Source: Haemonchus contortus (lineage: Eukaryota; Nematoda; Chromadorea; Rhabditida; Trichostrongylidae). From it: DNA of 64,000 bases. Positions within the stretch are counted from its first letter, which is position 1. The number at the start of each line of letters is the position of its first letter. The notes beneath the pieces were generated by a model, which made no database searches, was not told where the DNA came from, and saw nothing but the letters and a program-made list of their open reading frames with translations. Location: assembly GCA_000469685.2 (NCBI GenBank), contig LS997566.1:41394420-41458419 (forward strand), read 5' to 3'. A program made the position numbers and the translations under genes. This document shows, piece after piece, positions 33,001-44,770 of this stretch.

Positions 33001-35149
33001 TGAGGTAATGAGTCGAAATACCATGCTAAGTTTTACTGTCTACCTTAAAGAGATGCAGAAAGTCTATGTACAACGTCTTTGATTCCCCGGCTCGTCTTCA
33101 CAGTGAAGTGGCCCCTGAACTCAGACTAATTGATTGAGAAGTACTGCTTCAAATGTTCCCAATTGACAGCTTTCAGGGTTTTCGACGTGGGTGGTCAGCG
33201 ATCCGAGAGGCGGAAATGGATTCATTGTTTTGACAACGTAAATGCCGTTATTTATGTAGCAGCTATAAGTGAATACGATCAAGTGCTACGGGAAGACAAC
33301 AAAACGGTACGTCCTAAACCTACATGGGGAAAAGGAGGAAAATGAGGAGAAGGAGACTGAGTGTTCTATGTAGCTCTATGTAATTGCAACACCAAAAGAT
33401 TGACGTAAGTACTTTGCCTTAACAATATTTACGTGTGCAATTGCTTACTGTAATTTGGTTACCGTATACCATGGTTATGAATGTTCTTTATTTTCTTGCA
33501 GAATCGACTCAAAGAAGCTTTATTGTTATTCGACGGTGTTATCAACAATCAATATTTTAAAGATGTATCCGTTATATTATTTCTGAATAAAAAAGATTTA
33601 TTCGCAGAGAAAATATTATACGTATCGCTGAAAGTCTGTTTTGAGAGCTACGACGGTGAGTGATTATTTACTTGAAACCTAATTGAACCAGAACTTTTAT
33701 TATTAGGTATTATCACGAAGAGCAAGTCTTCTTGAGCCGAGAATAAAGTTGATACGATAATTACTGTTGATATTCAGTGTTAATTCACTTTCAGCTGAAC
33801 GAGACGGCAGTGGTTATGCAGCTTCAGTCGCGTACATAAGGAGGCGATTTGAGAATGCTCTCACAAAGCATGCGAAAAAACCGTGAGTCCATTACTCCTG
33901 TCACACAAACCTACTCGGTATCCAACATTTTGTGGAATGGATTTAGGGGCTCCTCTATCGAAAGTTTTTTCGGTAATTTTCCTTACCTTTGGGCTGTTTA
34001 ACTCCACCCATGAAGGCTTTTTAAGATCACAAAAAACCTCCTAGGATAGGTGAGTAGGAGGTTTTTCGGGAACTGCTTATTGTCTTTGTTATGCCACACT
34101 GACTTCATTTCGAATCACTTTACTTTTTGGAATCCACTGGCGACTCGGCTATCTTCACTCCTAGGATCCCCTCAAATCTCCTTGGATAATGGTACGGTAA
34201 AGTGCTTAAGGCGATGTGATCACCGTAACTTTGCCTTCCGGATATTGCGCCATATTACCTCCTTTGAGTATTGAACCACCTTCGCCTCTGTAAAGGCACA
34301 CTTATTGTTAGTTGGAGCGATAACTCTAGACACCTCTATCGGGCTATGATTTATAGGGCTCCTTGGGAACTTCCATAGTCAAGATCGCCGAGCAGTTTAG
34401 GGGACAGGTTCGAAGCAAAAAACTAAGAGCAGTATAACTCATTAGTGGCCAGATAGACGTGAAAAATCGCAGGAACTCCGGAGAACATGACGTTTCCTGG
34501 ATTCATCATCTCTATTGTTGGGCCAGGCTACAAGGGAGGAATCGCAAATACGGTCGAGAGTTCGGTCCCCCGCTGAGCAATGCATGTAAGCTGTTGGTTT
34601 ATATAGGGTAAACGCATTTGCAACGAACGCGCTCCATTTCAAACGATATCAGACACTGCTGAACACGTACCTTCTAGGGATTGTCGAATGGTAGTCGCTG
34701 CGCCCTATTTATGTATCTTTTCAACCAGACAACGACCCATACGGGATTCTTGGAGTCATAGATTCCTACCAAGAAGAAATCTACAAAGCCATCCTCATTG
34801 CAAACCTTCCCTTTGAATGTTCCACCATTTTCGTCCTTCAACTACATAGTGAACCTGGTTCGATCCACAGGATACTGCATATCTTCATCCCTTCATTTTT
34901 TCCACTTTTAGTATTCAGAAAAAGTTTGTTTCTCTTCGAACTCCATTTTGAGAAAAACTGATTCAATTGCCAATGTAACATGCCCCACAAAATACCCATT
35001 CCCAGCATTAGTAGGAACATTCAGGCTCCATTAATTTCAGGTATGTTCATGAGACCTGTGCAACAGATACCAATCAGGTGCAGGTCGTTATCAACTCCGT
35101 TATCGACACAATCGTACAAGAGAATTTGAAAGATACCGGAATGATTTGA
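30091..35149 (+). CDS. Heterotrimeric G-protein alpha subunit (nematode GPA/ODR-3-like)
   Basis: Eight exons (30091-30257, 30325-30466, 32224-32384, 32657-32785, 33177-33306, 33502-33655, 33795-33882, 35041-35149) join in phase to 359 residues plus stop, the normal length for the family. The protein is a membrane-anchored GTPase coupling seven-helix receptors to effectors. Gly2 and Cys4 are the myristoyl and palmitoyl sites. Residues 42-49 (GPGESGKS) are the P-loop, Arg181 and Thr184 lie in switch I (RVPTSG), [12 protein letters not shown] spans 203-214 with Gln207, NKKD is at 272-275 and TCAT at 329-332. All GTPase motifs are present. Pro43 replaces the usual Ala in the P-loop. The C-terminus DTGMI has no Cys at position -4, so it is not a pertussis-toxin type. 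Many C. elegans relatives act in chemosensory neurons. The exact paralogue is not assigned. Confidence 0.95.
30690..30830 (-). repeat. tRNA-headed SINE fragment in G-alpha intron 2
   Basis: The reverse fragment shows CAGACTTCCATTCAGAATC, ATGCGTATGTAACCCATACA and CTTATACAAGTCAGTG. It contributes to the 1.76-kb intron 2, by far the longest in the gene apart from the last. Confidence 0.6.
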
Positions 35150-35159
35150 AATATGTAGA

Positions 35160-35870
35160 TGTCGATCGAGTTCCCTTCATGGAACAGGGTTTGCCTCTGG
35201 CCATATCGCGTTCAATTATTGCTCAATTTCAAAAAGCTTTTCAATGGTGCTTTGATGCTCAAAAAGCCTTTATTATTGTTGTTGTTTTGTATTTCTTACA
35301 TTTTCTGAATAAGACCGAAAATATTTTTGTCACTGTCGTCAAGAATACTAATTTCGGCGCGACTATGGAACAGCCAAAAGGACAGCCTAGAAAGCAGATT
35401 GGTTGCTCTGGTCTTGGGTTTATACTCAAAGCTGAGAAACTCATCCAGAGCTACGGTTTTTCCTGATTCAAAAGGTGTTGCTCTTATTTTCTGTATTTAC
35501 TGCGTATTCGTTAATATGCTGCTCATTTTTGTATTACTGAGTAACCTAATTATAATAAATGTGCCATTCCCCAATCTTCTCATACATTGTGCCATGTTTT
35601 TACTTTCCTCCCAATCTAGCTTGTTGTTTTAGTGCGTACCTACACAGCATTTTGACACAGGACATTCAAGAAACCGTAAAAGCTTCGAATGTTTTCATTC
35701 CCCGTGTTATTCATAAACAAGACACATTATTCCTTCCAAGTACGTCAAGTTGAAACGTGGGCGCGTAAAATCGATTTCTATCCTACAGTACACGAGTTCT
35801 TAATGTAATGCATTATTGGCATTTCAAAAGTTATGGAAAAAAACGAATAGCACCAGCGTCGGCCAAGAGA
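35160..35870. repeat. Segmental duplication block Q, copy 1
   Basis: The block begins just past the G-alpha stop codon and matches 38030-38790 in the same orientation at perhaps 70-75% identity. Shared words include CAAAGCAGATTGGTTGC-like and TGCTCATTTTTG, and the order is conserved. On the minus strand the copy at 38 kb has a helical frame (37988-38185, LEVFLDKIEQKLNEILPE) that is broken here. Confidence 0.75.
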
Positions 35871-35935
35871 AGGGTATAGGACAAGAATGGATTTCCAAAC
35901 AAGATACAGGAGCTTGTAGTTCATCTTGCAATATA

Positions 35936-36461
35936 CAGTAGCGCTCAAAAGTCTTCGGTAAAATGCTTTCGCGCTTTTTCGTTCATAACTTTTTTCTTAG
36001 TAGACCGGATGACACGAAATTTGGATATGTCTAACTAGAGCATATTTCACCCTACCCAACCCTCTTTCACTGCAGAGCTGCAATATCCACAGGTAGAGTA
36101 AGGTGTTTGTTGCGGTAGCACATTTTGCTAGAACTAAAGTTGTTGGCGTCTGCACTTATTCGCACCTTATGTGCGTTTTTCTCATCTATTGTGATCGGCG
36201 TTACCGCTCGTACACTTTTGGCACGATAAAAAGGAAAGAGATTCTAGAAGGACCATCGTCAGTATTTTCAGTCGATTTTGAGTTCATGCTCTTTGGAATA
36301 TCTGGAACATGATCAGACTGCAGGTTAATAGTGGTAAATATTCACAATACATCCACGCTCCTAATATAGAAATTTCGCTTGATTAGGTCCAGTAGGAAAG
36401 AAGTTACGACTGAAAAGTACGGCTGAAAACCCATTTCACCGAAGACTTTTGAGCGCTACTG
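35936..36461. mobile_element. MITE family C, copy 2
   Basis: The 526-bp element is flanked by TA and has the same CAGTAGCGCTCAAAAGTCTT ends and the same length as 24713-25238, at about 90% identity. The shared plus-strand frame is 69 codons here because of a substitution that creates an early stop. Confidence 0.9.
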
Positions 36462-36499
36462 TATATCTATGGGAGGCAAATAAGGAACAAAATATGACT

Positions 36500-36745
36500 T
36501 CACCACCCCTTCCAGATCCTTCTCCTTCAAAGGTCACCTCAAACTACGTCCATCACTGTTAAGATATGAGCCGATGACGGGTTAAATTGATAAGCTGGCA
36601 TTTCTGACTGAGTGCTCACTGCTGTATTGAAGTTACTGCGAAACGAAGCTCGAAATCTCATTCGCACGAATACAAAAAGAATTTTGAGAGTTCCCCTTCC
36701 TCAGCGTTTATTAGGATAGTTTCGATCAAAAACTCATTTCTGTTT
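36500..36745. repeat. Segmental duplication block P, partial copy P0
   Basis: The piece matches the first part of the copy at 36870-37720 (for example ATGAGC(C/G)GATGACGGG and GAAATTACTGCGAAAC-like words), so the 3' part of block P is present twice in tandem here. Confidence 0.7.
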
Positions 36746-36869
36746 TTTCCAATGACCACATCGTATTCCTTCGCTGACTATAGCAATAACCCCTTCATAT
36801 CCATTTTTGGGAGTCATTACCTATATCGTCATACAGTAATGTAGTGTGGTTCCGGTGCGGACGAACCGA

Positions 36870-37720
36870 GGTTAAGCCGTGGCTTTACCGTCCCTTCCAG
36901 CCTCTTCCTCGCCAAAGTTAACCTCACACTATGACCATCACTATAGAGGTATGAGCGGATGACGGGCTGAACTGGTAAGGTGGCATTGCATACTGACTGC
37001 TAACTGCTGAATTGAAATTACTGCGAAACAAAGCTTAGAATCTCATCCCCATTACTACAAAAAAAACTTGAGAGTGTCCCCCCCTCAGTGCTTAGAATAA
37101 TTCTGTCGCAAAACTCCCAGGTGATAGTTTCCTTCTCATTAGTTCATTAATACTTTTAAGCTTGAAAACTTCTTCTGCTCGGCTCCATAGGGTTTTCCGG
37201 GGTCGACGCAAGCGGATTCCACCTTGATCAACTTTGTTCCACTAAGCTCACTGAACAGGAGGGCTCACAGCTGAGATTACCATTTCCAATTCTTTCTGGA
37301 CGCTTTTCAAAATCTCCTTCCGAGTTTTGCTTTCATCCAAATTTACAATACCCCTTACTAACTCCGTGAGATTTGCTATGGTCTCGGCACATCCTAAATT
37401 TTCAGTTCATGGTCTGATTTTTTCAGCAGCTATGCTGTCGCTCTTTTTTCCATTCAAAATCTTTTTCCAATTCTGCTTTCATCCAAATTTATTATACAAT
37501 ATTCCTTGCTAACTCCGAGAGACTTGTTATGGTCTCTGCGACATCAAAGACCTACTGAATCCTTAGCATACGGTTAGATTTTTTCAGCAGCTGTGCTGTT
37601 GCTTTTTTTCGCTGGTGTACAGTAGATCGTGAAGAAGTGGTTTAGTTTTAGAAGGTCAGAACAGCTGTGGATCTTCTGCGTCTCTCACATAGACTGTGGA
37701 TCCCACGACTGCCGTTGCTC
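36870..37720 (-). pseudogene. Segmental duplication block P, copy P1, with decayed exons
   Basis: On the minus strand the block holds relics of exons found at 41715-42400: a FDIPSRNDSYEQR exon (about 37680-37735), the AETI..LVRGIV..SKTRKEILKS module present twice in tandem (about 37320-37430 and 37465-37570), and a relic of the coiled-coil exon of 41887-42010. One-base indels and stops break all of them, and the donor after the coiled-coil exon is lost. It is a pseudogene of the 40-43 kb gene family. Confidence 0.65.
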
Positions 37721-38790
37721 ATACGAATCATTTCTTGACGGGATGTCGAACTACTAGGAAAACATTGCTCGGTGGAATTGGGCTTCAATTTTGATTATAT
37801 CCGGTATATAAGGAGGAACGACAGTGCTTGGGCTGCACCGTTGTTGGGGTAGGTTTCGTTAGGACTCCTTCATGGTGAAGGTCGATAAACGTAACGTTTT
37901 TTGGTGGTGTGCAGCTTCTAGATACGTGCGCTCGTCTCCACGTAAAGCATCTGGACGGTGTCTTTTGTAGCCGAGGGGTCGAAAGGTTCAACCACCGGAC
38001 AATACCAGAGCAGCCGACAACGGATCACGGCCTGTCTCTGGCAAAATCTCGTTCAATTTCTGCTCAATTTTGTCCAAAAAGACCTCCAAAGGTGTTTCGA
38101 TGTTCGAAAGACCTTTCTTGTTATTTTTTTGTATTTTTTTATAATTTTCAATGGGGCCGAAAAATTTTTCGTCATGATCAATCATTCGTCATTTTCTTTT
38201 CGTCAAGTGTACTAACTTCCGCGTGACTATGAACCAGCTAAACAGATAGCCTACAAAGCAGATTGGTTGCCCTGACCTCGGGTATAAACTCAAAGCTGAA
38301 AAAACCACCCGAAGCTACAGTTTTCCCTGATTCAAGACGTGTTGTTGATATATTCTGTGTTCACTGCGTACTTGTTAATATCCTGCTCATTTTTGCATGG
38401 CTGAATAAAATATTTAATGTGCAATTCGTCGACCCTTTCATGCATTGCGCTATGTTTTCGACCTTCTTCCCATTTCAGTGGTAGTTGAACGTGTATTGAG
38501 GCTTTTAAAGTGACTTGATTCAGGACTTTCAAGTGACCGCAAAAAATGAAGCACTAGATTGGCCTGGATGCCTTTGAAACTCGCTTCATGGGCCGTATGG
38601 TTTCACCTCTTCTTTTCTGAAGTCAATCCCAAAATATTACAAAGAAGGATCACTTCTCTTACGTCAATTTGGCGCGTGAGCACGTAAAATCGATTCCTAC
38701 CTAAAAGTACGTGCATATCCATTATTGGCATTTAGAAAAATTCTGAAAAAAACAAATAGGCTCAAGGCCTGCCGAGAAAAGGTTCCAATT
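37720..38790. repeat. Duplication linker (matches 42400-42660) and block Q copy 2
   Basis: 37720-38060 matches 42400-42660 in the same orientation (shared GTAAA(G/A)C(A/G)TCTGGACGGTGTCTT and AGCAGCCGACAA-like words). From 38030 it continues into block Q, which also lies next to the G-alpha gene. Confidence 0.7.
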
Positions 38791-38881
38791 CGGTATCGGA
38801 TGTCCAAATAAGATCAAGGAATTTTCCATGCGTCTTTAATGAACTATGCTACCGGATAATAGGGAATATAAGCAATTCAGG

Positions 38882-39182
38882 GCGGAGGTGGTGTAGTGGC
38901 AAGTGGGGCACTATATCACACGCACGGTCAGGGGTTCGAATTCCGGATCGATGCCCGCCTAGGGCAACCAAGCCCTCCATCCCTCCGGGGTCGGTGAATT
39001 GGTACCAGACTCGTCTGGGAGGATAAAAGCACTGATTTGTACATCAGCTGGCCACCGCAAGTCATTGTATAGGCCACATACGCACTCATTACGCCACGCT
39101 ACGATTCTGAATGGAAGTCGAGTGTGGGGGCGCATCCCTCAGACGGGATTGATTATCGCCAAAAACTTTATCCTTTATCCTT
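38882..39182 (+). repeat. tRNA-headed SINE, copy 8
   Basis: The best full-length copy. The head is GGAGGTGGTGTAGTGGCAAG and the B-box is GGTCAGGGGTTCGAATTCCG. The body is complete and the tail is AAACTTTATCCTTTATCC (a short direct repeat, no poly(A)). Confidence 0.9.
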
Positions 39183-40273
39183 TATAAGCAGTTCAAGATT
39201 TATCTTATTGATAAGCTCGCTTAATAAAGAAATTAAGCGATTTAAGATTTATTTTAACTTCGTCATAATGATAGGTATCATAGAACTTTAAGAAATTGGT
39301 TTAAATGAGCACTTCTGCGATGAGGGACTCTTGACGAGCTGTCATCAGAGGCTTTACAGCTTCTTTACAACTTTCAGTATCCAGCTCCAAGTCAACCAGT
39401 TTTGTTCGTTCCCATCGATGAGTTGTGATTTGATTGTATACTTGCCTCGATGAAGAACCCCTGAAATGACGAAAAATTTAAGCTTAGGAGACATCAGTTA
39501 ACAGCTCAGGCCTTCATGCTCCTCGTAGGCCTCTCGAGGGCATCTAACTGGTCGGCTGGGCAAAACGTTGGAAAGCTTCTTTAGTTCAGCTGGGTTGCTC
39601 TTGCACTGAGGACATGTCTAGATCGATTTTATTGACAAACAGAGGTTTCTATGGGAAATTGCGGGCTAAAGATCAATTGGTAAGAGTTCGTTCTGTAACT
39701 GGCTCTTTGAACCCTCTCCTGGCATACTGACCTATGCCTAGGCCTAAACCTACTTTTATGTCTTTAGCAGGCAGAAGGGATGCTCCAGTGGTGGACTACG
39801 ACTCAAGGAAATGCTACTCCTAGAAATATCGTTGGAAAGCCCTGAACTAAACTGAAAAATCAAACCAACCTTCTGGAACAGTTTGTTCCACTGTGAAGCT
39901 ATGCACTTCCATCTGTGGTCTGTACGTTCCTAATCTGTGGACAGACTTCGATAGATTGACGTGCATGCGGTTCACCTTATGGATATACCTTAATCAAAAA
40001 CGAGTTAACCAGTCGAGCAGTCAGGATGTTCTACATCCTACCTCAAGCCTTCTATGCTCTCATTTTGTACAGAAAACTCTATACGAATGCTGTATTGTGT
40101 TCCTTCTTTGACGCAGAACTTCGTTTTTTGTAGAGTACCTCAAAAGACCAGTAATTTCAATGCAGCCGACACTTCCATTGTAGAATAGCTTGGAATAAAC
40201 GGAAATTTCATTCAAGTGATTCATCACAAGATGATCTCCTTATTAGAGGTTCCTTGCAAAAGACAAACTCAAT
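39183..40273. other. No gene seen
   Basis: Short frames only; no repeat recognised. Confidence 0.4.
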
Positions 40274-43208
40274 TTACTCAGGTCTCGGAAGAGAAAGGGT
40301 CAGAGTACGGGTTCGTGACCCGTCCGATTCCGAAGTTTTGCCCGGTATTCCGTCAATCTTGTGGGACCCAGCTTGTGGTTTTTCATTGGGTGATTTTATC
40401 GAAAACTGACCTATCGGATTCACTTTCACTTTCAAAGGTTCACGACCTTCTGCAAGGAAACTCATTGACTCCACTGTTATGATCCCTTTTCCCAAACTGC
40501 TTTTCATTTCCAAAAGCTGTAATGATGGAGTCATGGGCACTGCAGCAGGTTGCTGTGTATCTCCTGTATCTTCTCCCAACACTTCCTTTTCATCCTAAAT
40601 TGTTCACAGGTGAATTTGTCTTTTCGAATTGATAGTAGAGACTCCTAAGCCACCGCAACTATAACCTTGAATAAGCATACTCCTATCCGGACTGCTGCCG
40701 CATCGAGTTCGCGGCTATAAACTGTGTGGAATGTTCGGATCCTAGTTCCTTCCGAAGCTTATCATGGGAGGTTTTGCACTCTCCTTGAGGTGCTCTACTT
40801 TCAGAGATCTAAGACTACTTGACATTAAAAGCCAGGAAACAGCTACGTTCTGAGGATAAGGCTTTCAAAAATGACCCTAACATACCCCAGCAGAGGATGC
40901 CGTCGAAATAATTGTAGTATCAACCCTCCAAAGCTTAAACCTCCCCTATACTCTCCTACACCGACTGGTATCAACTGCAGAAACTTATTTCAGATGCTTT
41001 CAGTAACCCTCGGTGAGAATTCCTTCGCTAGCGGACCCTGGACATGACCCCTTCCACCAGTTTTCGGGAGTTATTACTTTTATCGTCGTACCATCGTGTA
41101 ATATGCCATTAGGAAGTTAAATGAGGTTCAAAACTATGGCTTTTCTGTCCCATCCAGATCCTTTTCCTTCAAAGATCATCTCACACTGCGGCCATCCCTA
41201 TTAAAGGCTCAGTTCACGATGGAAAATGTTCCTGAGATTCCTCCGCAGGATGAATTTGATGCCCCGCGTATACCATATCTGGCACTATTAGGTCGGAAAA
41301 CGGCCTAGATGGGTAGTTATAAAGGCTCAAAGAGTGGCCCGTGTGTATCTTCGGATGAGTTTCAACGCCATTGTAGAGGCTGTATCGATCACAAGGGAAC
41401 CCATGTAGGAAGTTTAAACAGCTTGTCATGACCCATAGTTGCAGTGGAAGACAGTTCTATACAGTTCTGGCTTGATGTGGTCAGCTCTTTGTGCAATTGC
41501 AACAACTGAAATCTCGTCCGAATACCCGTTCCATGTTATTTCCGTTGTGGCAATCTCGTCCAACCTCTATTTTCCCTACTTTTGAAGAGCCATATTTTTC
41601 TCGGGATTGCCGATTTCTCCCGCTTTCTTTACCACCGATGAACTATTCCCAATCTATACTTCCGCTTTTCGAATAAAAACGGGTACGTCAAATTATTGTG
41701 AACTGTGCCTTCAAGATAAGATTCGATCGCTGGCTAAACTGATAAGCTGGTACTGCTGACTGCCTGCTAACTGCTGAATTGAAATTACTGTGGAACAAAG
41801 CTTATGGTCCCATTTGCCTGATTACAAAAGAAATTTTGGGAGTTTTTCTTCATCAGTGTTTCGAATAATTCTGTTGCAAAACTCACAGGTGATAGTTTTC
41901 TTCTCAGTTGTTCATTAATGCTTTTATGTTTGCAAAGCTTCTTCTGCTCGTCTTCATAGAGCTTTCCAAGGTCGGTACAGGCAGATTTCACCTCAATCAA
42001 CTTTGTTTGACTAAGCTATTTAACTGAACAGAAGGGCTCACAGCTGAGATTACCAGTTCTAGCTCTTTTTGGACGCCTTTCAGAGTTTCCATCCGTGTAT
42101 TGCTTACATCAACACTTACAATACTCCTTGCAGACTCCTGGAGACTTGCTATGGTCTCAGCGGCATTATAGACTTCCTAAATTCTCAGCTTATGATTCTG
42201 ATTCTTTCACTAGCTCTACTGTTGCTCTTTTTCGCATGTGTACTGTGAGCCGTTAAGAAGAGGACTAGTTTAAGAAGTTTAGAACCGTGGTGGACCGCCT
42301 GCGTCTATCACATAGATGGTGGACCCCGCAATTCCCGTTCTTCATACGAATCATTCCCAGATGGAATGTCGAACAAGTTAGCTAGCAATCAGTTGGACTT
42401 CATGCGCTTTTGAAGCTACAATTTTGATCAGAATGTCCTGGAAATAAGGAGCTGCAATAATGTTTGGGCTGTAGGTTTACTGGGAGTCCCGGTGTGCAGC
42501 TTTTAGATCCGTACGCTTGTCATCACGTAAAACGTCTGGACGGTGTCTTCTGTGACTTTGGGCCCGATTCTCTAAGGGCCTGCTCAGACCAAGACAGCCG
42601 ACAATCAATGGGCACGGCACGAGGCAAATCACGAGTCTCTGCAGTTTCAAAAAGCTTTTTAGCCTCATACTGATAACTAAGGGATCTAATATATAATATA
42701 AGTACCGCTATCAACACTTATCAATCATTATCATTAGTGTCACTTGTTACTACTTACCGTACAAGTTCGAATGTAATCAATAATCACAGTGTGTATACCG
42801 TGAGCAATGAATTATTGAAAATTACTAACAGTTATTATTAATTATCACCACTTATTATTCACTATCGTCTGTCAAGATGTTCGTTATTATTTATTGTTAT
42901 CAACTGAATAGTAGAATAAGAGCTCACATCGTTCCTGCTTGATAGGTCTGTTGAAGCCTGCACAAACTGGAAGTTCTTCCCAAGCTCTAGGTTCTCCTTG
43001 TTCAGTGATTCGATCTCTTCCTGCTGACTTCCGAATCTATTCATGAATTCCAGTAAGATAGGCCGCATCTATGAGAAAATATAAGTATGGGTGTTATTGT
43101 CAGCTAAACGAAGATGAACGTGAAGATGTGGACGAAAAAGGTTACTTCTCGAACTTCTTTGATTAAATTTTCAAGTAAATCGCCATCGATCGATGTATCA
43201 CTGAGCTC
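40274..43208 (-). CDS. Coiled-coil protein gene, partial model
   Basis: Minus-strand exons supported by splice sites are 43208-43146 (21 codons), 43068-42928 (47 codons; QQEEIESLNKENLELGKNFQ, a heptad-like coiled coil), 42010-41887 (41 codons; LYEDEQKKLCKHKSINEQLR) and a terminal exon 40594-40274 (DEKEV..PLKVKVNPIGQFSIKSP...) ending in TAA. The first two join in phase. Between them and the third lie two exon relics (FDIPSGNDSYEER at about 42310-42375, and the AETIASLQ..SIV module at about 42050-42210) in which a stop replaces a Trp. A MITE (41205-41710) sits in an intron. Related broken copies lie at 36870-37720 and 25905-26212. Either a real multi-exon gene has a decayed middle, or two genes are merged here. 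No known domain is recognised. Confidence 0.5.
41060..42400. repeat. Segmental duplication block P, copy P2, interrupted by a MITE
   Basis: The block matches 36870-37720. The 506-bp MITE at 41205-41710 interrupts it precisely, so the other copies serve as the pre-insertion sequence. Confidence 0.75.
41205..41710 (-). mobile_element. MITE family B, copy 2
   Basis: The 506-bp element is the reverse complement of 4646-5138. It is flanked by TTAA (41201-41204) and TCAA (41711-41714). The uninterrupted relatives at 36950 and 36560 (ATGAGC..GATGACGGG) show where it entered. Confidence 0.85.
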
Positions 43209-44499
43209 CTAGAATTGATTCCTTTCACAACAAGTAGCTCTCATCGAATCAATAATCGATTTAGATCCATGAAACAGTTCAGCTATCCACTCTACAGTAG
43301 AGACTTTTTATCACTGGTTACGATAGGAGAAATCGGACCATCATCGTAAAGATACGACAGATTATTATCGATTTTAAGCGTGGAGATAAGGTCCATTTTC
43401 AAGGCCCACTACGAAGGAACGGGCCGTAGTGTGAAGATCTTGCCCACTTTTATTATCATTCAATATTTAATCGTATATTCAATCGCTCGATATGAATCTC
43501 CCGCTTAGTTACAGAACTATTCAATCAATGGAAATCAGAAACTCAAAAATGTATTCAGATCGTTGATAGAAGGCTGAATTGGGCCCTTCCCTCCATTCTG
43601 AGGGTGTTTCCATTTTACCGCTGATCCACCCAGAGGAACAGAAGAAGAGGGGGGGGGGGGGGGGGCGCAATAAAACGGCCGATATGGGGTTGAACACGTG
43701 GTTCACGGTGCCCAAGGGGGGGGGGGGGGGGGGGTATGAATCCCAAAAGTGGCAAACCACTTCTTGCGGTTCAGATCTTACCCACGTTTTCCTCCAATTA
43801 CGTTTTGGACGCATTTTATGTTATTTTCAGTGGAATTTTTTTTTGCATGGGCAGATCCAGAAGCAAATTGGTCAGGTAAATTGGTCGGTAAAGCACTTCT
43901 TTCTCAAGAGTTTTTATTTCGTAACTCCGTTGCTATATTGGCCCTTCTCTAGGATGATTCTGCGAGAAAACCAGTAGAAACAAAGACATTCGAGTGTAAC
44001 TTACTGAATTAACATTATCTATGGTCTCCTGAGTACTATCCAAGCACAGCATCCTATGATCTGGAACCCCCTGAAAGTTTTGATTGAAAATAGTTCGAAA
44101 AAACAATTTTCAAGCCAATCGCATAGCACCTGCCAAGCACAGAAGACCTTGAGATCACGATTTTTACGAATGCGACTTACCCCTGCGTGGAACCCAATTA
44201 CTAGTGCTTGATGAAGCCTACGCTACCTTTGCAGACTGCGTATTGGTGAGCCGTTGAGTACAGAATGAAGCTTCTTCCGCTTCTGTAGAGTCAATAGCAA
44301 TCATTATCAATTCTCACATTTGAAAATCCTCTCCGACAGGAGCAGTCGTGTTTCTCGCCGATTAGCCCAACAATTGGCCTTTTCGAAGTTAATAGGAGCG
44401 ATATTTGGAATTTCAAAGGTTGTATTGTATGGACAGCATGTCGAGCATGAGACGAGACTGGGAGCATCAAAGCTCTCTGTACGCCGCCGCCACCTATCC
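43209..44499. other. No gene resolved; contains two long G tracts
   Basis: Minus-strand frames around 43520-43814 are inflated by polyproline from the G tracts. No exon with both splice sites was found. Confidence 0.4.
43649..43734 (+). repeat. Two G tracts of 17 and 19 bases
   Basis: Uninterrupted G runs lie at 43649-43665 and 43716-43734, about 50 bp apart, with a near-palindrome (GAACACGTGGTTC) between them. Confidence 0.95.
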
Positions 44500-44770
44500 C
44501 CATGCTCTGAGCTGTGGTGCAGTATGAACGAAATTGCCGCGTCGCGCGAGAGAGACGTCGCTCCCGAAAGAAGAAATGCAGCAGCAAGTAAGAAATACGG
44601 GAACAAAAGAACTAGCAGTAGAATCATGCCATAGTAATAATCGCATAGCTATTGAGCTGTATGAAGAATGCTGCAACTGTTATAATGAGACAAATGGTCC
44701 GCGACAGCTGCTTGCGGCGGATCGATTACGCAAAATCGCTCCTACTGCCCGTCTCCCCATGTTCTGTGCC
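44500..44770 (-). repeat. GC-rich dispersed repeat, copy 3 (reverse)
   Basis: This is the reverse complement of the family at 27470-27735. Its start GGAGACGGGCAGTAGGA lies near 44760 and its end near 44510 (CTGCACCACAG complement). The internal frame is disrupted relative to copy 1. Confidence 0.8.

Noticed and set aside
43521..43814. Proline-rich minus-strand frame of 97 codons
   Set aside because: The proline runs come from homopolymer G tracts; no splice sites or flanking coding signal.
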